64,000 nt of DNA from Actinacidiphila yanglinensis (GCF_900107965.1 NZ_FNVU01000005.1:186001-250000); one strand, 5' to 3'. Shown: positions 40,808-50,206, numbered from the stretch's first letter. Numbers and translations: made by a program. Notes: generated by a model not told the origin, from the sequence alone.

Positions 40808-41094
40808 TGACGATAGAACGGCCCGAGACATCATGCAAGGCGGGTTACGGTGACCGGCATCACATCGGCAAACCTGTGAGCCACCAACTGACCGATATGT
40901 GTGGATCATTCGGGCCGCGGGGCATTTGACCGTGCGTACTCTGTTCGCCATGCGGAGCACCGGGAACCCTGCGGCGTTGGGGTGCGTCATGATCCTTGGT
41001 GCGGTGCGGCCTGACCCGGCCGCGCCCTGGGGGAACCGACCGGAATGTCATCGATGCCTTCAGGCGAACCCGCCTGTCGAGGAGTAGCTGTTCA
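40808..41094. other. padR-PBP intergenic region
   Basis: Together with the operator to its left, this gene-free stretch should carry the PBP promoter. I see no convincing -10/-35 and no hairpin. The PBP start has only a distant GGAG. Confidence 0.4.
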
Positions 41095-43887
41095 ATGAGC
41101 GAGCACCGTCGCAAGCCGCCGCAGTCGCCCTCCGGCGGCCGTGCTGCCGCCCGGCGCGGGGGACAGCAGCCGACACCCCCTCCCTCCGGTGGCAGGCGCG
41201 CCGTCGGCGGTCCCCCCGCCGGAGGTCCCCCGCCGGGAGAGGCCCCGTCGAGCACGTCGAACGGCGGCTCGCACGCGGGCGGCGGTCCGCCCTCGGCCGG
41301 CTCGCCGTCCGAGGGCCCGGCCACCACGATCGGGCGGGAGCAGCCCTACGAGGGCCGTGCCGCCGCCCGCCGGGCCGCCCAGGGACGCGGTGGAGGCGGT
41401 GGAGGCGGCAGGCGCCGCGCCGCCAACGCCTCCGCGGCCGGCGGCTCCGCCGGTCCCGAAGGCCGTGGCGGGCGCCGCCCCGGCAAGAAGCGCTTCATCG
41501 ACTACCCCCGGTACGGCAAGGAGGGCTGGCAGCACTGGATGCCCTCCTGGCGCCAGGTCACCACGCTGTGCATCGGCTTCCTCGGCGCCCTGGTCGGCCT
41601 GATCGGGATCGCCTACGCGATGGTGAGCGTGCCGAACGTCAACCTCGCCGCCCGGGCCCAGAACAACGTCTACTACTGGGCCGACGGCAGCCAGATGATC
41701 GCCTACGGCGGTGACGTGAACCGCCAGATCGTCACCATCGACGAGATCCCCAAGGCGATGCAGGACGCGGTGATCGCGGGTGAGAACAAGACCTTCGAGA
41801 CCGACAGGGGCATCGACCCCAAGGGCATCGCCCGCGCGATGCTCAACATGGCCAAGGGCGGCGAGACCCAGGGTGGTTCGACCATCACCCAGCAGTACGT
41901 GAAGAACACGTACCTCAACCAGGACCAGACGGTCGGCCGGAAGGTCAAGGAACTCTTCATCTCCATCAAGGTCGGCGAGACGATGAAGAAGTCCGACATC
42001 ATGGCGGGCTACCTCAACACGTCGTACTTCGGCCGGAACGCCTACGGCATCCAGGCCGCCGCCCGCACCTACTACGGCGTGGACGCGATCAATCTCAACC
42101 CGAGCCAGTGCGCGGTCCTTGCCGCGCTGCTCAAGGGCCCGACGTACTACGACCCGGCCGGCAACCCCGACATCGACCCGATCGCCACCGCGGCGAGCAA
42201 CAAGCGGAACTCGGAGATCCGCTGGAAGGACATCCTGGACCTGGAGGTCAAGGACGGTCTGCTGACGGCCTCCGAGCGGGCGCACTACACCGCGTACCCC
42301 ATGCCGGATCCGCCGAAGAAGAACGCGCAGCTGGCCGGCCAGATCGGCTACATGGTGGACCTCGCCAAGAACTACGTGATCAACAACACGAAGATCACCG
42401 CGGACCAGCTGGCCCTGGGTGGCTACCAGATCCACACCACCTTCCAGAAGCCGCAGGTGGCGGCCATGGAGGCGGCGGTCAAGAAGGTCCAGAAGCAGTC
42501 GATCAAACCCGGTACCGGCGCCCACGTGGTGAACGGCGAGGACATGGACAAGTACGTCCAGTTCGGCGGGGCCTCGGTGAACCCCCAGAACGGCGCGATC
42601 GAGGCCATCTACGGCGGTACCGACGCCACCAAGCACTTCACCGACAACGCGGACGCCACCGGTGCCCAGGTCGGATCGACCTTCAAGCCGTTCGTGCTGG
42701 CCGCCGCACTCACCCACGGTGCCCGCAGTGCCGACGGCGGGGAGACGCAGAGCGACGCGGAACGCACGCTGGTCTCGCCGGACAGCGTCTTCAGCGGCAA
42801 GAACAAGCAAGAGATCATGTCGTACACCGGCAAACCCTGGGTCGGCTACGACAAGAACAACAAGCCGTTCAACTGGTTCCAGCCCAACGACGACGGTGAG
42901 AACTTCGGCCGGGTCACGCTGCGCAAGGCCCTGGACGAATCGCTGAACTCGCCCTTCGTCCAGCTCGGTGAGGACGTGGGCACCGACAAGGTGCACGACG
43001 CCGCCCTCTCCGCGGGCCTGGTCGAGGTCCCCGGGAACGGCCTGAGCGACTACAAGAACAGCGTCACCTACTCCATCGGTACCTCCTCGCCCAGCGCGAT
43101 CCGGATGGCCGACGCGTACGCCACCTTCGACAACCACGGCCGCCAGAACGACCCCTACTCGGTCACCAGCGTCACCCACAACGGCAAGCAGGCCTTCAAG
43201 CACGAGACGAAGACCAAGGTGGCCTTCTCCCCGACGGTCTCGGACACCATCACCGGCATGCTCACCGACGTGATCAAGAAGGGCACCGGTACTCCCGCGC
43301 AGCTCCCCGGCGGCCGTCCCGCGGCCGGCAAGACCGGTACCACCGACGACAACAAGTCGGCGTGGTTCGACGGGTACACCCCGCAGCTGTCCACCTCGAT
43401 CGTGATGTTCCGCCGCGACGACAGCGACAAGCCCGGCGGCAACGCGTTCCTGAAGATGTACGGCACGGGTGGCGCCGAGGCGGTGACCGGTAACTCCTTC
43501 CCCGCGCGGATCTGGAAGGACTACATGAGCACGGCGATGGACGGTAAGCCGCAGGAGAGCTTCGAGAAGCCCAGCGAGGAGATCGGCAAGGTCATCTACG
43601 GCAACGTGCCGAGCCCGACGCCGACGCCGACGATGACCACGCCGCCCACCACGGCCGCGACGACCCCGCCGACGACTCCCCCGACCACCCCGGCCACGCC
43701 GACGACCCCGCCGACGACACCCCCGACCACCCCGCCGTGCACGTCGATCTTCGGCTGCCCGACGACGACCGCCACGCCCACCGGCCCAGGCACCGGCAAC
43801 GGGGGCGGCAAGAACGGCGGCGGTGGCAACGGCGGGCAGACCGGCGCCCCAGGAACGCAGGAGAACACGGAAAGTACCCGGCAATGA
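41095..43887 (+). CDS. class A penicillin-binding protein
   Basis: A bifunctional peptidoglycan synthase: glycosyltransferase (GT51) plus transpeptidase. The 930 residues have a disordered cytoplasmic N-terminus (1-150) and one membrane helix (about 155-178). Next come GT51 with catalytic E230 in AGENKTFETDRGID, and a transpeptidase with SxxK S528-T-F-K531, SxN S616-L-N618 and KTG K746-T-G-T749. All catalytic residues are intact. The extracytoplasmic C-terminus (about 845-930) is a Thr/Pro-rich repeat, then a C-T-S-I-F-G-C pair and a Gly/Asn-rich tail, probably a wall-spanning spacer. It starts at ATG (MSEHRRKPP). Adjacent PadR may regulate it. Confidence 0.95.
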   Translation: MSEHRRKPPQSPSGGRAAARRGGQQPTPPPSGGRRAVGGPPAGGPPPGEAPSSTSNGGSHAGGGPPSAGSPSEGPATTIGREQPYEGRAAARRAAQGRGGGGGGGRRRAANASAAGGSAGPEGRGGRRPGKKRFIDYPRYGKEGWQHWMPSWRQVTTLCIGFLGALVGLIGIAYAMVSVPNVNLAARAQNNVYYWADGSQMIAYGGDVNRQIVTIDEIPKAMQDAVIAGENKTFETDRGIDPKGIARAMLNMAKGGETQGGSTITQQYVKNTYLNQDQTVGRKVKELFISIKVGETMKKSDIMAGYLNTSYFGRNAYGIQAAARTYYGVDAINLNPSQCAVLAALLKGPTYYDPAGNPDIDPIATAASNKRNSEIRWKDILDLEVKDGLLTASERAHYTAYPMPDPPKKNAQLAGQIGYMVDLAKNYVINNTKITADQLALGGYQIHTTFQKPQVAAMEAAVKKVQKQSIKPGTGAHVVNGEDMDKYVQFGGASVNPQNGAIEAIYGGTDATKHFTDNADATGAQVGSTFKPFVLAAALTHGARSADGGETQSDAERTLVSPDSVFSGKNKQEIMSYTGKPWVGYDKNNKPFNWFQPNDDGENFGRVTLRKALDESLNSPFVQLGEDVGTDKVHDAALSAGLVEVPGNGLSDYKNSVTYSIGTSSPSAIRMADAYATFDNHGRQNDPYSVTSVTHNGKQAFKHETKTKVAFSPTVSDTITGMLTDVIKKGTGTPAQLPGGRPAAGKTGTTDDNKSAWFDGYTPQLSTSIVMFRRDDSDKPGGNAFLKMYGTGGAEAVTGNSFPARIWKDYMSTAMDGKPQESFEKPSEEIGKVIYGNVPSPTPTPTMTTPPTTAATTPPTTPPTTPATPTTPPTTPPTTPPCTSIFGCPTTTATPTGPGTGNGGGKNGGGGNGGQTGAPGTQENTESTRQ

Positions 43888-43923
43888 CCCGACGGTGATC
43901 CGGTACGACCTGCCGGTGAGCCC

Positions 43924-43970
43924 GATGCGAGAGCCCCCGGAGCCACGACGGCGCCGGGGGCTCTCGCATC
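43924..43970 (+). terminator. terminator after the PBP gene
   Basis: A 17-bp perfect stem (GATGCGAGAGCCCCCGG and complement, 13-base loop) lies 37 bases past the stop codon. Confidence 0.85.
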
Positions 43971-43997
43971 CACAGTCCGGTACGGCAGGATGGCGCC

Positions 43998-45476
43998 ATG
44001 ACGAGCGTGCGTTACCGAGCAAAGGGCGATCGGCGCGAGTTCCCCGTGCGCCCCACGGACGACGACCCGGTCGCCGCGGCGGGCAGCGAGTTCATCGGCG
44101 GCCCGGCCGGCCGCCGGGCGCTGTCCGGGCACCGCTGGTGGAACCCGCTGCGGGTGATGGTCCTCGTCGTCATCGGCATGTTCGCGCTCGGCATGGTGCA
44201 GAAGACGTCCTGCTACTCCGGGGGCTGGTTCCAGCCGCCGCCCAGCGACCAGCAGTACGCCCACGCCTGCTACTCCGACATCCCGCACATGTACACCCAG
44301 CGCGGTTTCGCGAGCGACCTGGTGCCGTACTTCGACCACATCCCCTTCTCGCTCAGCGGCTCGGCCGACATCCACTACCTCGAGTACCCGGTGCTGACCG
44401 GGCTGTTCATGGAGGTGGCGTCCTGGCTGACCCCGCACGGATCGGGGCAGCACAACGCGCAGATGTTCTGGATCGTCAACTCCGGGATGCTGATGATCTG
44501 CGCGGTCGCGCTGGTGGTGTGTGTCGCGCGCACCAACCGGCGGCGGCCCTGGGACGGCCTGTTCGTGGCGCTGTCCCCCGCGCTCGCCCTGACCGCCACC
44601 ATCAACTGGGACCTGTTCGCGGTCGCACTGGCGGCCGGCGGCCTGCTGCTGTGGTCGCGGGGCCGCCCTGGCTGGGCCGGGGTGCTGATCGGGCTCGCGG
44701 CGGCCGCCAAGCTCTACCCGGTCCTGCTGCTCGGCGCGCTCTTCCTGCTCTGCCTGCGGGCGGGCCGGCTACGGCAGTTCGGCCGGACGCTGGGCGCCGC
44801 GGTCGGGGCCTGGCTGGTGGTGAACCTGCCGGTGATCGCCTTCGCGCCGCACGGCTGGGCGCAGTTCTACACCTTCAGCAAGAGCCGCGGCACGGACTAC
44901 GGTTCGGTGTGGATGATCATCAAGGACCGCAGCGGCAACCCGCTCGACGGGGTCAACGAGTACGGTATCGCCGTCATGCTGCTGCTGTGCGTGGGCATCG
45001 CGGCCCTCGCCCTGTACTCCCCGCGCCGGCCGCGGCTGGGCCAGATGGCCTTCCTCGTGGTGGCGGCACTGCTGATCAGCAACAAGGTCTACTCGCCGCA
45101 GTACGTGCTCTGGCTGCTGCCGCTGGCGGTACTCGCCCGGCCGCGCTGGCGTGACCTGCTGATCTGGCAGGGCGCCGAGGTGCTGTACTTCCTCGGCATC
45201 TGGTACCGGCTGGCGTATCTCAACAGCGCCAAGCACCACGGCCTGACCGCCGACGCCTACCACCTCGCGATCGGCGTGCACGTGCTCGGCGTGCTGTACC
45301 TGTGCGCCCTGGTGGTGCGGGACATCCTGATGCCGCAGCACGACGTGCTGCGGCAGGACGGTTCGGACGACCCGGCGGGCGGCGTCCTGGACGGTGCCGA
45401 GGACGCCTTCGTCCTCGGCACGCCGGCACACGAGCCCAAGCACGCGTCGGCGGCGCCGGTCCCCTACGCGGACTGA
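43998..45476 (+). CDS. GT87-family membrane glycosyltransferase
   Basis: A 492-residue polytopic membrane protein with about 10 helices resembling GT87 (DUF2029) polyprenyl-phosphate-dependent mannosyl/arabinosyl transferases. The first loop (CYSGGWFQPPPSDQQYAHACYSDI) and the LEYPVLTGLFME segment are typical of the Streptomyces members; the acidic catalytic residue near a loop start cannot be fixed. Donor and acceptor are unknown. The ATG follows the PBP terminator by 27 bases. The 3' end overlaps the convergent racemase-like gene by 13 bases. Confidence 0.88.
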   Translation: MTSVRYRAKGDRREFPVRPTDDDPVAAAGSEFIGGPAGRRALSGHRWWNPLRVMVLVVIGMFALGMVQKTSCYSGGWFQPPPSDQQYAHACYSDIPHMYTQRGFASDLVPYFDHIPFSLSGSADIHYLEYPVLTGLFMEVASWLTPHGSGQHNAQMFWIVNSGMLMICAVALVVCVARTNRRRPWDGLFVALSPALALTATINWDLFAVALAAGGLLLWSRGRPGWAGVLIGLAAAAKLYPVLLLGALFLLCLRAGRLRQFGRTLGAAVGAWLVVNLPVIAFAPHGWAQFYTFSKSRGTDYGSVWMIIKDRSGNPLDGVNEYGIAVMLLLCVGIAALALYSPRRPRLGQMAFLVVAALLISNKVYSPQYVLWLLPLAVLARPRWRDLLIWQGAEVLYFLGIWYRLAYLNSAKHHGLTADAYHLAIGVHVLGVLYLCALVVRDILMPQHDVLRQDGSDDPAGGVLDGAEDAFVLGTPAHEPKHASAAPVPYAD

Positions 45477-46543
45477 GGGCCCGTTGCGCGGACCGGGAGT
45501 CCCCACGCGGACTGACGGTCCACGACGCGGTCGAACTGGGTGGTGGTGTGCCGCAGGTGTGCCACCAGCTCGTCGCCGACCGCGGGCGGTGCCACGTCGC
45601 TGGGCAGGTACAGGATCGACACCTGCATGTGCGGCGGCTCGGCGAACCACCGCTGCTTGCCCGCCCAGACGAACGGCGACAGGTTGCGGTTGACCGTGGC
45701 CAGGCCGGCCCGGGCCACGCCCTTGGCACGCGGCATCAGGCCGTGCAGCGCCTTGGGCGCCTCCAGTCCGACGCCGTGCGAGGTGCCGCCGGCCACGACC
45801 ACGAGGTGTCCGTCGGCGGCGGACTTCTCCTGCCGGTAGCCGTACCGCTCGCCCTTGGCGATCCGGGTGACGTCCAGGACCGCGCCGCGGTACTCCGTGG
45901 CGTCGTGGTCGCCCAGCCACATCAGCGTGCCGATCCGGGCCCGGAACCGGGTCTGCGGGAACTGCTGCTGGAGGGTGGCCAGTTCGGTCGCGGAGAGGTG
46001 GCTGACGAACATCGTGTGCAGCGGCAGCCGGGCTGCCCGCAGCCGTTCCATCCAGCTGAAGACCTCCTCCACCGCGTCGCTGCCGTCGGCGCGGTCCAGC
46101 GGCAGGTGGATGGCGAAGCCCTCCAAGCGCACGTCGTCGATCGCGGTGTGCAGCTTGACCAGGTCGTCCTCGGCGACGCCGTGCCGCCGCATGGAGCTCA
46201 TCACCTCGATCACCACGCGCGCGCCGACCAGCCCGCGTACCCCCTCGACCGAGGAGACCGAGCGGATCGCCCGGTCCGGCAGCGGCACCGGCTCCTCGCC
46301 CAGCCGGTAGGGAGTCAGCACCAGCAGGTCGCCGCCGAAGTAGTCCTTGATCCGGGCCGCCTCGTACGTGGTGCCGACCGCGAGCATGTCCGCGCGCAGC
46401 CGGGTCGCCTCGTCGGCGAGCCGTTCGTGGCCGAAGCCGTAGCCGTTTCCCTTGCAGACGGGCACGATGCCGGGGAACTGGTCGACCACGGACTGCTGGT
46501 GCGCACGCCAGCGCGCGGTGTCGACGTAGAGGGTGAGCGCCAT
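45464..46543 (-). CDS. alanine-racemase-like PLP protein (N-terminal barrel)
   Basis: A 359-residue protein with the PLP-barrel of alanine racemases. VPVCKGNGYGFGHE places the Schiff-base lysine at K31 (compare the family VKADAYGHG). The catalytic tyrosine of the usual C-terminal domain cannot be identified, and the second half does not align obviously with it. It may be a racemase for an unusual amino acid, or a non-catalytic paralogue. It lies 63 bases downstream of femX and co-directional, in a position conserved in Streptomyces, suggesting a role with lipid II cross-bridge formation. The ATG start fits the family N-terminus. Its tail overlaps the GT87 gene. Confidence 0.82.
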   Translation of the reverse strand: MALTLYVDTARWRAHQQSVVDQFPGIVPVCKGNGYGFGHERLADEATRLRADMLAVGTTYEAARIKDYFGGDLLVLTPYRLGEEPVPLPDRAIRSVSSVEGVRGLVGARVVIEVMSSMRRHGVAEDDLVKLHTAIDDVRLEGFAIHLPLDRADGSDAVEEVFSWMERLRAARLPLHTMFVSHLSATELATLQQQFPQTRFRARIGTLMWLGDHDATEYRGAVLDVTRIAKGERYGYRQEKSAADGHLVVVAGGTSHGVGLEAPKALHGLMPRAKGVARAGLATVNRNLSPFVWAGKQRWFAEPPHMQVSILYLPSDVAPPAVGDELVAHLRHTTTQFDRVVDRQSAWGLPVRATGPQSA

Positions 46544-46606
46544 CGCGTGGTCAGGACCTTTCTTCGGTGCTCCCCACGGACCGGGTCCGGGGGGAGAGTC
46601 GGCCGG

Positions 46607-47728
46607 TCAGCGGCGCGACATGTAGATGTCGAGTGCCTTGTGGAGCAGCTTGTTGAGCGGGAAGTCCCACTCGCCCAAGTATTCGGCAGCCTGGCCGCCG
46701 GTGCCCACCTTGAACTGGATCAGGCCGAACAGATGGTCCTTGTCGTCCAGGGAGTCGCTGATGCCGCGCAGGTCGTAGACGCTGGCGCCCATCGCGTACG
46801 CGTCGCGCAGCATTCGCCACTGCATCGCGTTGGACGGGCGCACCTCGCGCTTGTGGTTGGCAGAGGCTCCGTAGGAGTACCACACATGCTGTCCGACGGT
46901 CAGCATGGTCGCCGCCGCGACCGCCTCGCCCTCGTGCATGGCGAGGTACAGCCGCATCCGGTTGGGCTCCTCGCCGTTGAGCGTGGTCCACATCCGCTGG
47001 AAGTAGCCCAGCGGGCGGGGCCGGAAGTGATCGCGGGTGGCGGTGATCTCGTACAGGTTCTGCCACACCGGCAGGTCGTCGTAGCCGCCCTGGATCACCT
47101 GGACGCCGGCCTTCTCGGCCTTCTTGATGTTGCGGCGCCACAGCTGGTTGAAGCCCTTGAGGATGTCGTCCAGCGAGCGGTTCTCCAGCGGGACCTGGTA
47201 GACGTAGCGCGGCTGGACGTCACCGAATCCCGCGCCGCCGTCCTCGCCCTGCTGCCAGCCCATCCGGCGCAGCCGGTCGGCGACTTCGAACGCGCGCGGC
47301 TCGACGTACGTGGCCTCGACGTCGCGCAGCCGCTTCACGTCGGGATCGGCGATGCCGGCCTTGACCGCGCCCGCGTCCCAGCGGCGGATGATCACCGGCG
47401 GGCCCATCTTCACGGTGAACGCGCCCTGCTGCTTGAGGTGCTTGAGCATCGGCTGGAGCCACTCGTCGAGGTTCGGCGCGTACCAGTTGATCACCGGCCC
47501 CTCGGGCAGGTACGCGAGATACCTCTTGACCTTGGGCAACTGGCGGTAGAGCACCAGGCCGACCCCGACCAGCTGGCCGGTGCTGTCGTCGAACCAGCCG
47601 AGGTTCTCCGAGCGCCACTCGTTCTTCACGTCGGCCCATGCCGGGACCTGGCAGTGGCTCGCCGAGGGCAGGCTCTGGATGTATCCCAGGTGCTGCTCGC
47701 GACTGATGGTCCTCAGGGACAGGCTCAT
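46607..47728 (-). CDS. femX: FemX-type peptidoglycan bridge glycyltransferase
   Basis: A FemABX aminoacyltransferase that adds the first residue of the interpeptide bridge to lipid II from aminoacyl-tRNA; Streptomyces uses one glycine. The 373 residues show the two GNAT-like lobes with the coiled helical insertion reduced, the family GFNQLWRRNIKKAEKAGV and the C-terminal GLIQFKVGTGGQAAEYLGEW. The ATG is the first residue of MSLSLRTISREQHLGY. The downstream racemase-like gene is probably in the same transcript. The specificity for glycine is assigned from genus knowledge, not from visible residues. Confidence 0.93.
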   Translation of the reverse strand: MSLSLRTISREQHLGYIQSLPSASHCQVPAWADVKNEWRSENLGWFDDSTGQLVGVGLVLYRQLPKVKRYLAYLPEGPVINWYAPNLDEWLQPMLKHLKQQGAFTVKMGPPVIIRRWDAGAVKAGIADPDVKRLRDVEATYVEPRAFEVADRLRRMGWQQGEDGGAGFGDVQPRYVYQVPLENRSLDDILKGFNQLWRRNIKKAEKAGVQVIQGGYDDLPVWQNLYEITATRDHFRPRPLGYFQRMWTTLNGEEPNRMRLYLAMHEGEAVAAATMLTVGQHVWYSYGASANHKREVRPSNAMQWRMLRDAYAMGASVYDLRGISDSLDDKDHLFGLIQFKVGTGGQAAEYLGEWDFPLNKLLHKALDIYMSRR

Positions 47729-47832
47729 ACGGGGCGCTCCCCATGCTCCGACTGCGGGCTTTTGCTGGCCCGAAGCCTACTGCGGGAGGGGAGCGCCGCC
47801 GCTACTGCCCGTCAGCCGCTCGATCCGGCTCG

Positions 47833-47850
47833 GGGCTCCACGGGGAGCCC
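47833..47850 (-). terminator. small hairpin, possible terminator
   Basis: GGGCTCC/GGAGCCC with an ACGG loop lies just past the stop of the small membrane protein gene and before femX. Weak, 7 bp. Confidence 0.4.
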
Positions 47851-47857
47851 GGCCGTT

Positions 47858-48172
47858 CTACGAGAAGCCGCCGTGGGCCATGCCCAGGTAGAAGCCGAGT
47901 GCGGCCATGCCCAGGCCGATGATCAGCGCGAAGCGCTCGGCGGTGGTGGCGGAGATGTACTGGCCCCAGGCACCGGTGAGGATGCCGGCCAGCCCGGTCG
48001 CCGAGCTGACCACGTGCAGGCTGTGGAACCCGGCCGTGGTGACCGCGACGATGCCGAGCACGAGGGTGACCACGAGGAGCGAGTTCTCCAGTGGATGGCG
48101 CTGGCCGTCGGTGTTGAAGGTGAGGTGGTGGGTCCGAGCCGTGGTGGTCCGAGCTGCGTGCTGCTGTGCCAT
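47858..48172 (-). CDS. small integral membrane protein
   Basis: A 104-residue protein of unknown function with two or three hydrophobic helices (about 31-52, 55-75 and 80-100, rich in Ala/Gly). The N-terminus (MAQQHAARTTTARTHHLTFN) is polar and probably cytoplasmic. The ATG is chosen because GGAGGTG precedes it closely and the region upstream is GC-rich non-coding. No family is recognised. Divergent from rpsF; the gap carries the rpsF leader. Confidence 0.7.
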   Translation of the reverse strand: MAQQHAARTTTARTHHLTFNTDGQRHPLENSLLVVTLVLGIVAVTTAGFHSLHVVSSATGLAGILTGAWGQYISATTAERFALIIGLGMAALGFYLGMAHGGFS

Positions 48173-48381
48173 GGGGCACCTCCGTGGTGGAGAGGTGGCG
48201 CAAGGTGACGCCCGCCACACCCGATGTCTACAGATTGAGGGCATAACCGGGCGGATTTCAACCCGGGGGACCGACACGGGTACGCTGAGCGGTCTGCACC
48301 GGTTCTTTCGCCGGGGAACGGCAGCGCGCCAAGCGCTGTCAGAGCCCCGCGTTACCGTTGCGACGCAAGACAAACCCTCCT

Positions 48382-48400
48382 GCCACGGAAACGCCGTGGC
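48382..48400 (+). promoter_or_regulatory. hairpin in the rpsF leader, possible S6:S18 autoregulatory element
   Basis: GCCACGG, loop AAACG, CCGTGGC, followed by CGC, lies 29 bases upstream of rpsF and just before its long ribosome-binding site. The known S6:S18 leader motif is a hairpin with a CCG bulge. The resemblance is limited, so this is only a candidate. Confidence 0.35.
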
Positions 48401-48429
48401 CGCTGAGTCCAAAGGAGGTGGGTTCCCCT

Positions 48430-48720
48430 ATGCGTCACTACGAGCTCATGCTCATTCTCGACCCCGATCTTGAGGAGCGCGCTGTCTCCCCGCTGATCGA
48501 GTCCTTCCTGTCCGTCGTCCGCAGTGGCGGCGGCAGTGTGGAGAAGGTCGACACCTGGGGCCGTCGTCGTCTCGCCTACGAGATCAACAAGAAGCCCGAG
48601 GGCATCTACTCGGTCGTCGACCTGAAGGCCACGCCTGACGTCGTCAAGGAGCTGGACCGCCAGCTCAACCTGAACGAGTCGGTGCTGCGGACCAAGGTCC
48701 TGCGTCCGGAACTCCACTGA
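48430..48720 (+). CDS. rpsF: 30S ribosomal protein S6
   Basis: Binds 16S rRNA with S18 in the platform of the small subunit. The 96-residue sequence starting [19 protein letters not shown] and containing the [15 protein letters not shown] loop is diagnostic. The ATG has a near-perfect AAAGGAGGTGG ribosome-binding site. First gene of rpsF-ssb-rpsR-rplI, the standard order. Confidence 0.98.
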   Translation: MRHYELMLILDPDLEERAVSPLIESFLSVVRSGGGSVEKVDTWGRRRLAYEINKKPEGIYSVVDLKATPDVVKELDRQLNLNESVLRTKVLRPELH

Positions 48721-48818
48721 TCCGGGTCTCCCGGACCACCGAGAACCGAACCACCGCGTAACCGAGTAGCAGCCACCACCACTGCACCGCCCACCAAGCC
48801 AGTCGAGAGGTCATCCCA

Positions 48819-49415
48819 ATGGCAGGCGAGACCGTCATCACGGTCGTCGGCAATCTCGTCGACGACCCCGAACTGCGCTTCACCCCCTCCGGTGCGGCGG
48901 TCGCGAAGTTCCGCGTCGCGTCCACCCCCCGCACCTTCGACCGGCAGACCAACGAGTGGAAGGACGGCGAGAGCCTCTTCCTCACCTGCTCGGTCTGGCG
49001 GCAGGCGGCGGAGAACGTCGCCGAGTCGCTCCAGCGCGGCATGCGCGTCATCGTGCAGGGCCGGCTGAAGCAGCGGTCGTACGAGGACCGTGAAGGCGTC
49101 AAGCGGACGGTCTACGAGCTGGACGTCGACGAGGTCGGCGCCAGCCTGCGCAGCGCCACCGCCAAGGTCACCAAGACCAGCGGCGGCGGCGGTCGCAGCG
49201 GCCAGCAGGGCGGCTACGGCGGCGGTGGCGGCGGTGGCCAGGGCGCCGGCGGAGGCAACTGGGGCGGCCAGCAGGGCGGCGGCGGTGCTCCCGCCGACGA
49301 CCCCTGGGCGACCAGTGCTCCGGCCGGCGGCCAGAGCGGCGGAGGTAGCTGGGGCGGCGGCTCCGGTTCCTCCGGCGGTTCCGGTGGCGGCTACTCGGAC
49401 GAGCCGCCCTTCTGA
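48819..49415 (+). CDS. ssb: single-stranded DNA-binding protein
   Basis: A 198-residue SSB. The OB-fold (about 1-115) begins [21 protein letters not shown]. The C-terminal half is a Gly-rich intrinsically disordered linker ending in the acidic protein-interaction tip DEPPF. In Streptomyces this is the main, essential SSB, distinct from the paralogue expressed in sporulation. The ATG follows a weak GAGAGG element. It lies between rpsF and rpsR. Confidence 0.97.
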   Translation: MAGETVITVVGNLVDDPELRFTPSGAAVAKFRVASTPRTFDRQTNEWKDGESLFLTCSVWRQAAENVAESLQRGMRVIVQGRLKQRSYEDREGVKRTVYELDVDEVGASLRSATAKVTKTSGGGGRSGQQGGYGGGGGGGQGAGGGNWGGQQGGGGAPADDPWATSAPAGGQSGGGSWGGGSGSSGGSGGGYSDEPPF

Positions 49416-49458
49416 GGGCGGACCCTCACACACTTCTTGATTTCACAGGAGAGACACC

Positions 49459-49695
49459 ATGGCGAAGCCGCCCCCGCGCAAGCCGAAGAAGAAGGTCTGC
49501 GCGTTCTGCAAGGACAAGACCGTGTACGTGGACTACAAGGACACGAACATGCTGCGGAAGTTCATTTCCGACCGCGGCAAGATCCGTGCCCGCCGCGTCA
49601 CCGGCAACTGCACGCAGCACCAGCGTGACGTCGCCACCGCGGTGAAGAACAGCCGCGAGATGGCGCTGCTGCCGTACACCTCGACGGCGCGATAA
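49459..49695 (+). CDS. rpsR: 30S ribosomal protein S18 (zinc-type)
   Basis: Platform protein of the small subunit, partner of S6. The 78 residues contain C14 and C17 (VCAFC) and C51 with H54 (GNCTQH), a putative zinc ribbon. This is the C+ type; a C- paralogue, typically under Zur control elsewhere in Streptomyces, is not in this window. An AGGAGAG ribosome-binding site precedes the ATG by a normal distance. rplI follows 17 bases after the stop. Confidence 0.97.
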   Translation: MAKPPPRKPKKKVCAFCKDKTVYVDYKDTNMLRKFISDRGKIRARRVTGNCTQHQRDVATAVKNSREMALLPYTSTAR

Positions 49696-49712
49696 GGAGA
49701 GGGTGACCCAGT

Positions 49713-50162
49713 ATGTCGAAGATCATCCTCACCAACGAAGTCAGCGGCCTCGGTGCCGCCGGCGACATCGTGGACGTCAAGCCGGGCTATGCCCGCAACT
49801 ACCTGATCCCGCGTGGCTTCGCCATCGCGTGGACCAAGGGTGGCGAGAAGGACGTCGAGCAGATCCGCCGCGCCCGGCGGATCCGCGAGATCCACTCGCT
49901 GGACGACGCGAACACCGTCAAGGCCCAGCTGCAGGCCGTCAAGGTCAAGCTGAGCACGCGTGCCGGTGACACCGGTCGCCTCTTCGGGTCCATCACCCCG
50001 GCCGACATCGCTGCGGCGATCAAGGACGCGGGTGGCCCGCAGGTCGACAAGCGCCGGGTGGAGGTGGCCGCGCCCATCAAGACGCTGGGCGCGCACCGCA
50101 TCTCGGTGCGGCTGCACCCCGAGGTCGAGGCTGTCCTCGATCTGGAGGTCGTGGCCGCGTAA
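49713..50162 (+). CDS. rplI: 50S ribosomal protein L9
   Basis: Large-subunit protein with an N-terminal globular domain ([20 protein letters not shown]), a connecting long helix and a C-terminal domain contacting 23S rRNA. The 149 residues match the usual length. The ribosome-binding site GGAGAGGG is eight bases upstream. A parS site follows the stop codon by 11 bases. Confidence 0.98.
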   Translation: MSKIILTNEVSGLGAAGDIVDVKPGYARNYLIPRGFAIAWTKGGEKDVEQIRRARRIREIHSLDDANTVKAQLQAVKVKLSTRAGDTGRLFGSITPADIAAAIKDAGGPQVDKRRVEVAAPIKTLGAHRISVRLHPEVEAVLDLEVVAA

Positions 50163-50173
50163 CGCGGCATTTG

Positions 50174-50187
50174 TTCCACGTGGAACA
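50174..50187. other. parS: parS site between convergent genes
   Basis: GTTCCACGTGGAAC lies between rplI and the convergent MATE gene. Rightmost site seen, 34 kb from the oriC centre. Confidence 0.88.
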
Positions 50188-50206
50188 TCGCGAACATGTG
50201 GAACAG

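Noticed and set aside
50190..50205. Second parS-like sequence after rplI (GAACATGTGGAAC)
   Set aside because: CATGTG core and several mismatches relative to parS; considered decay or chance.
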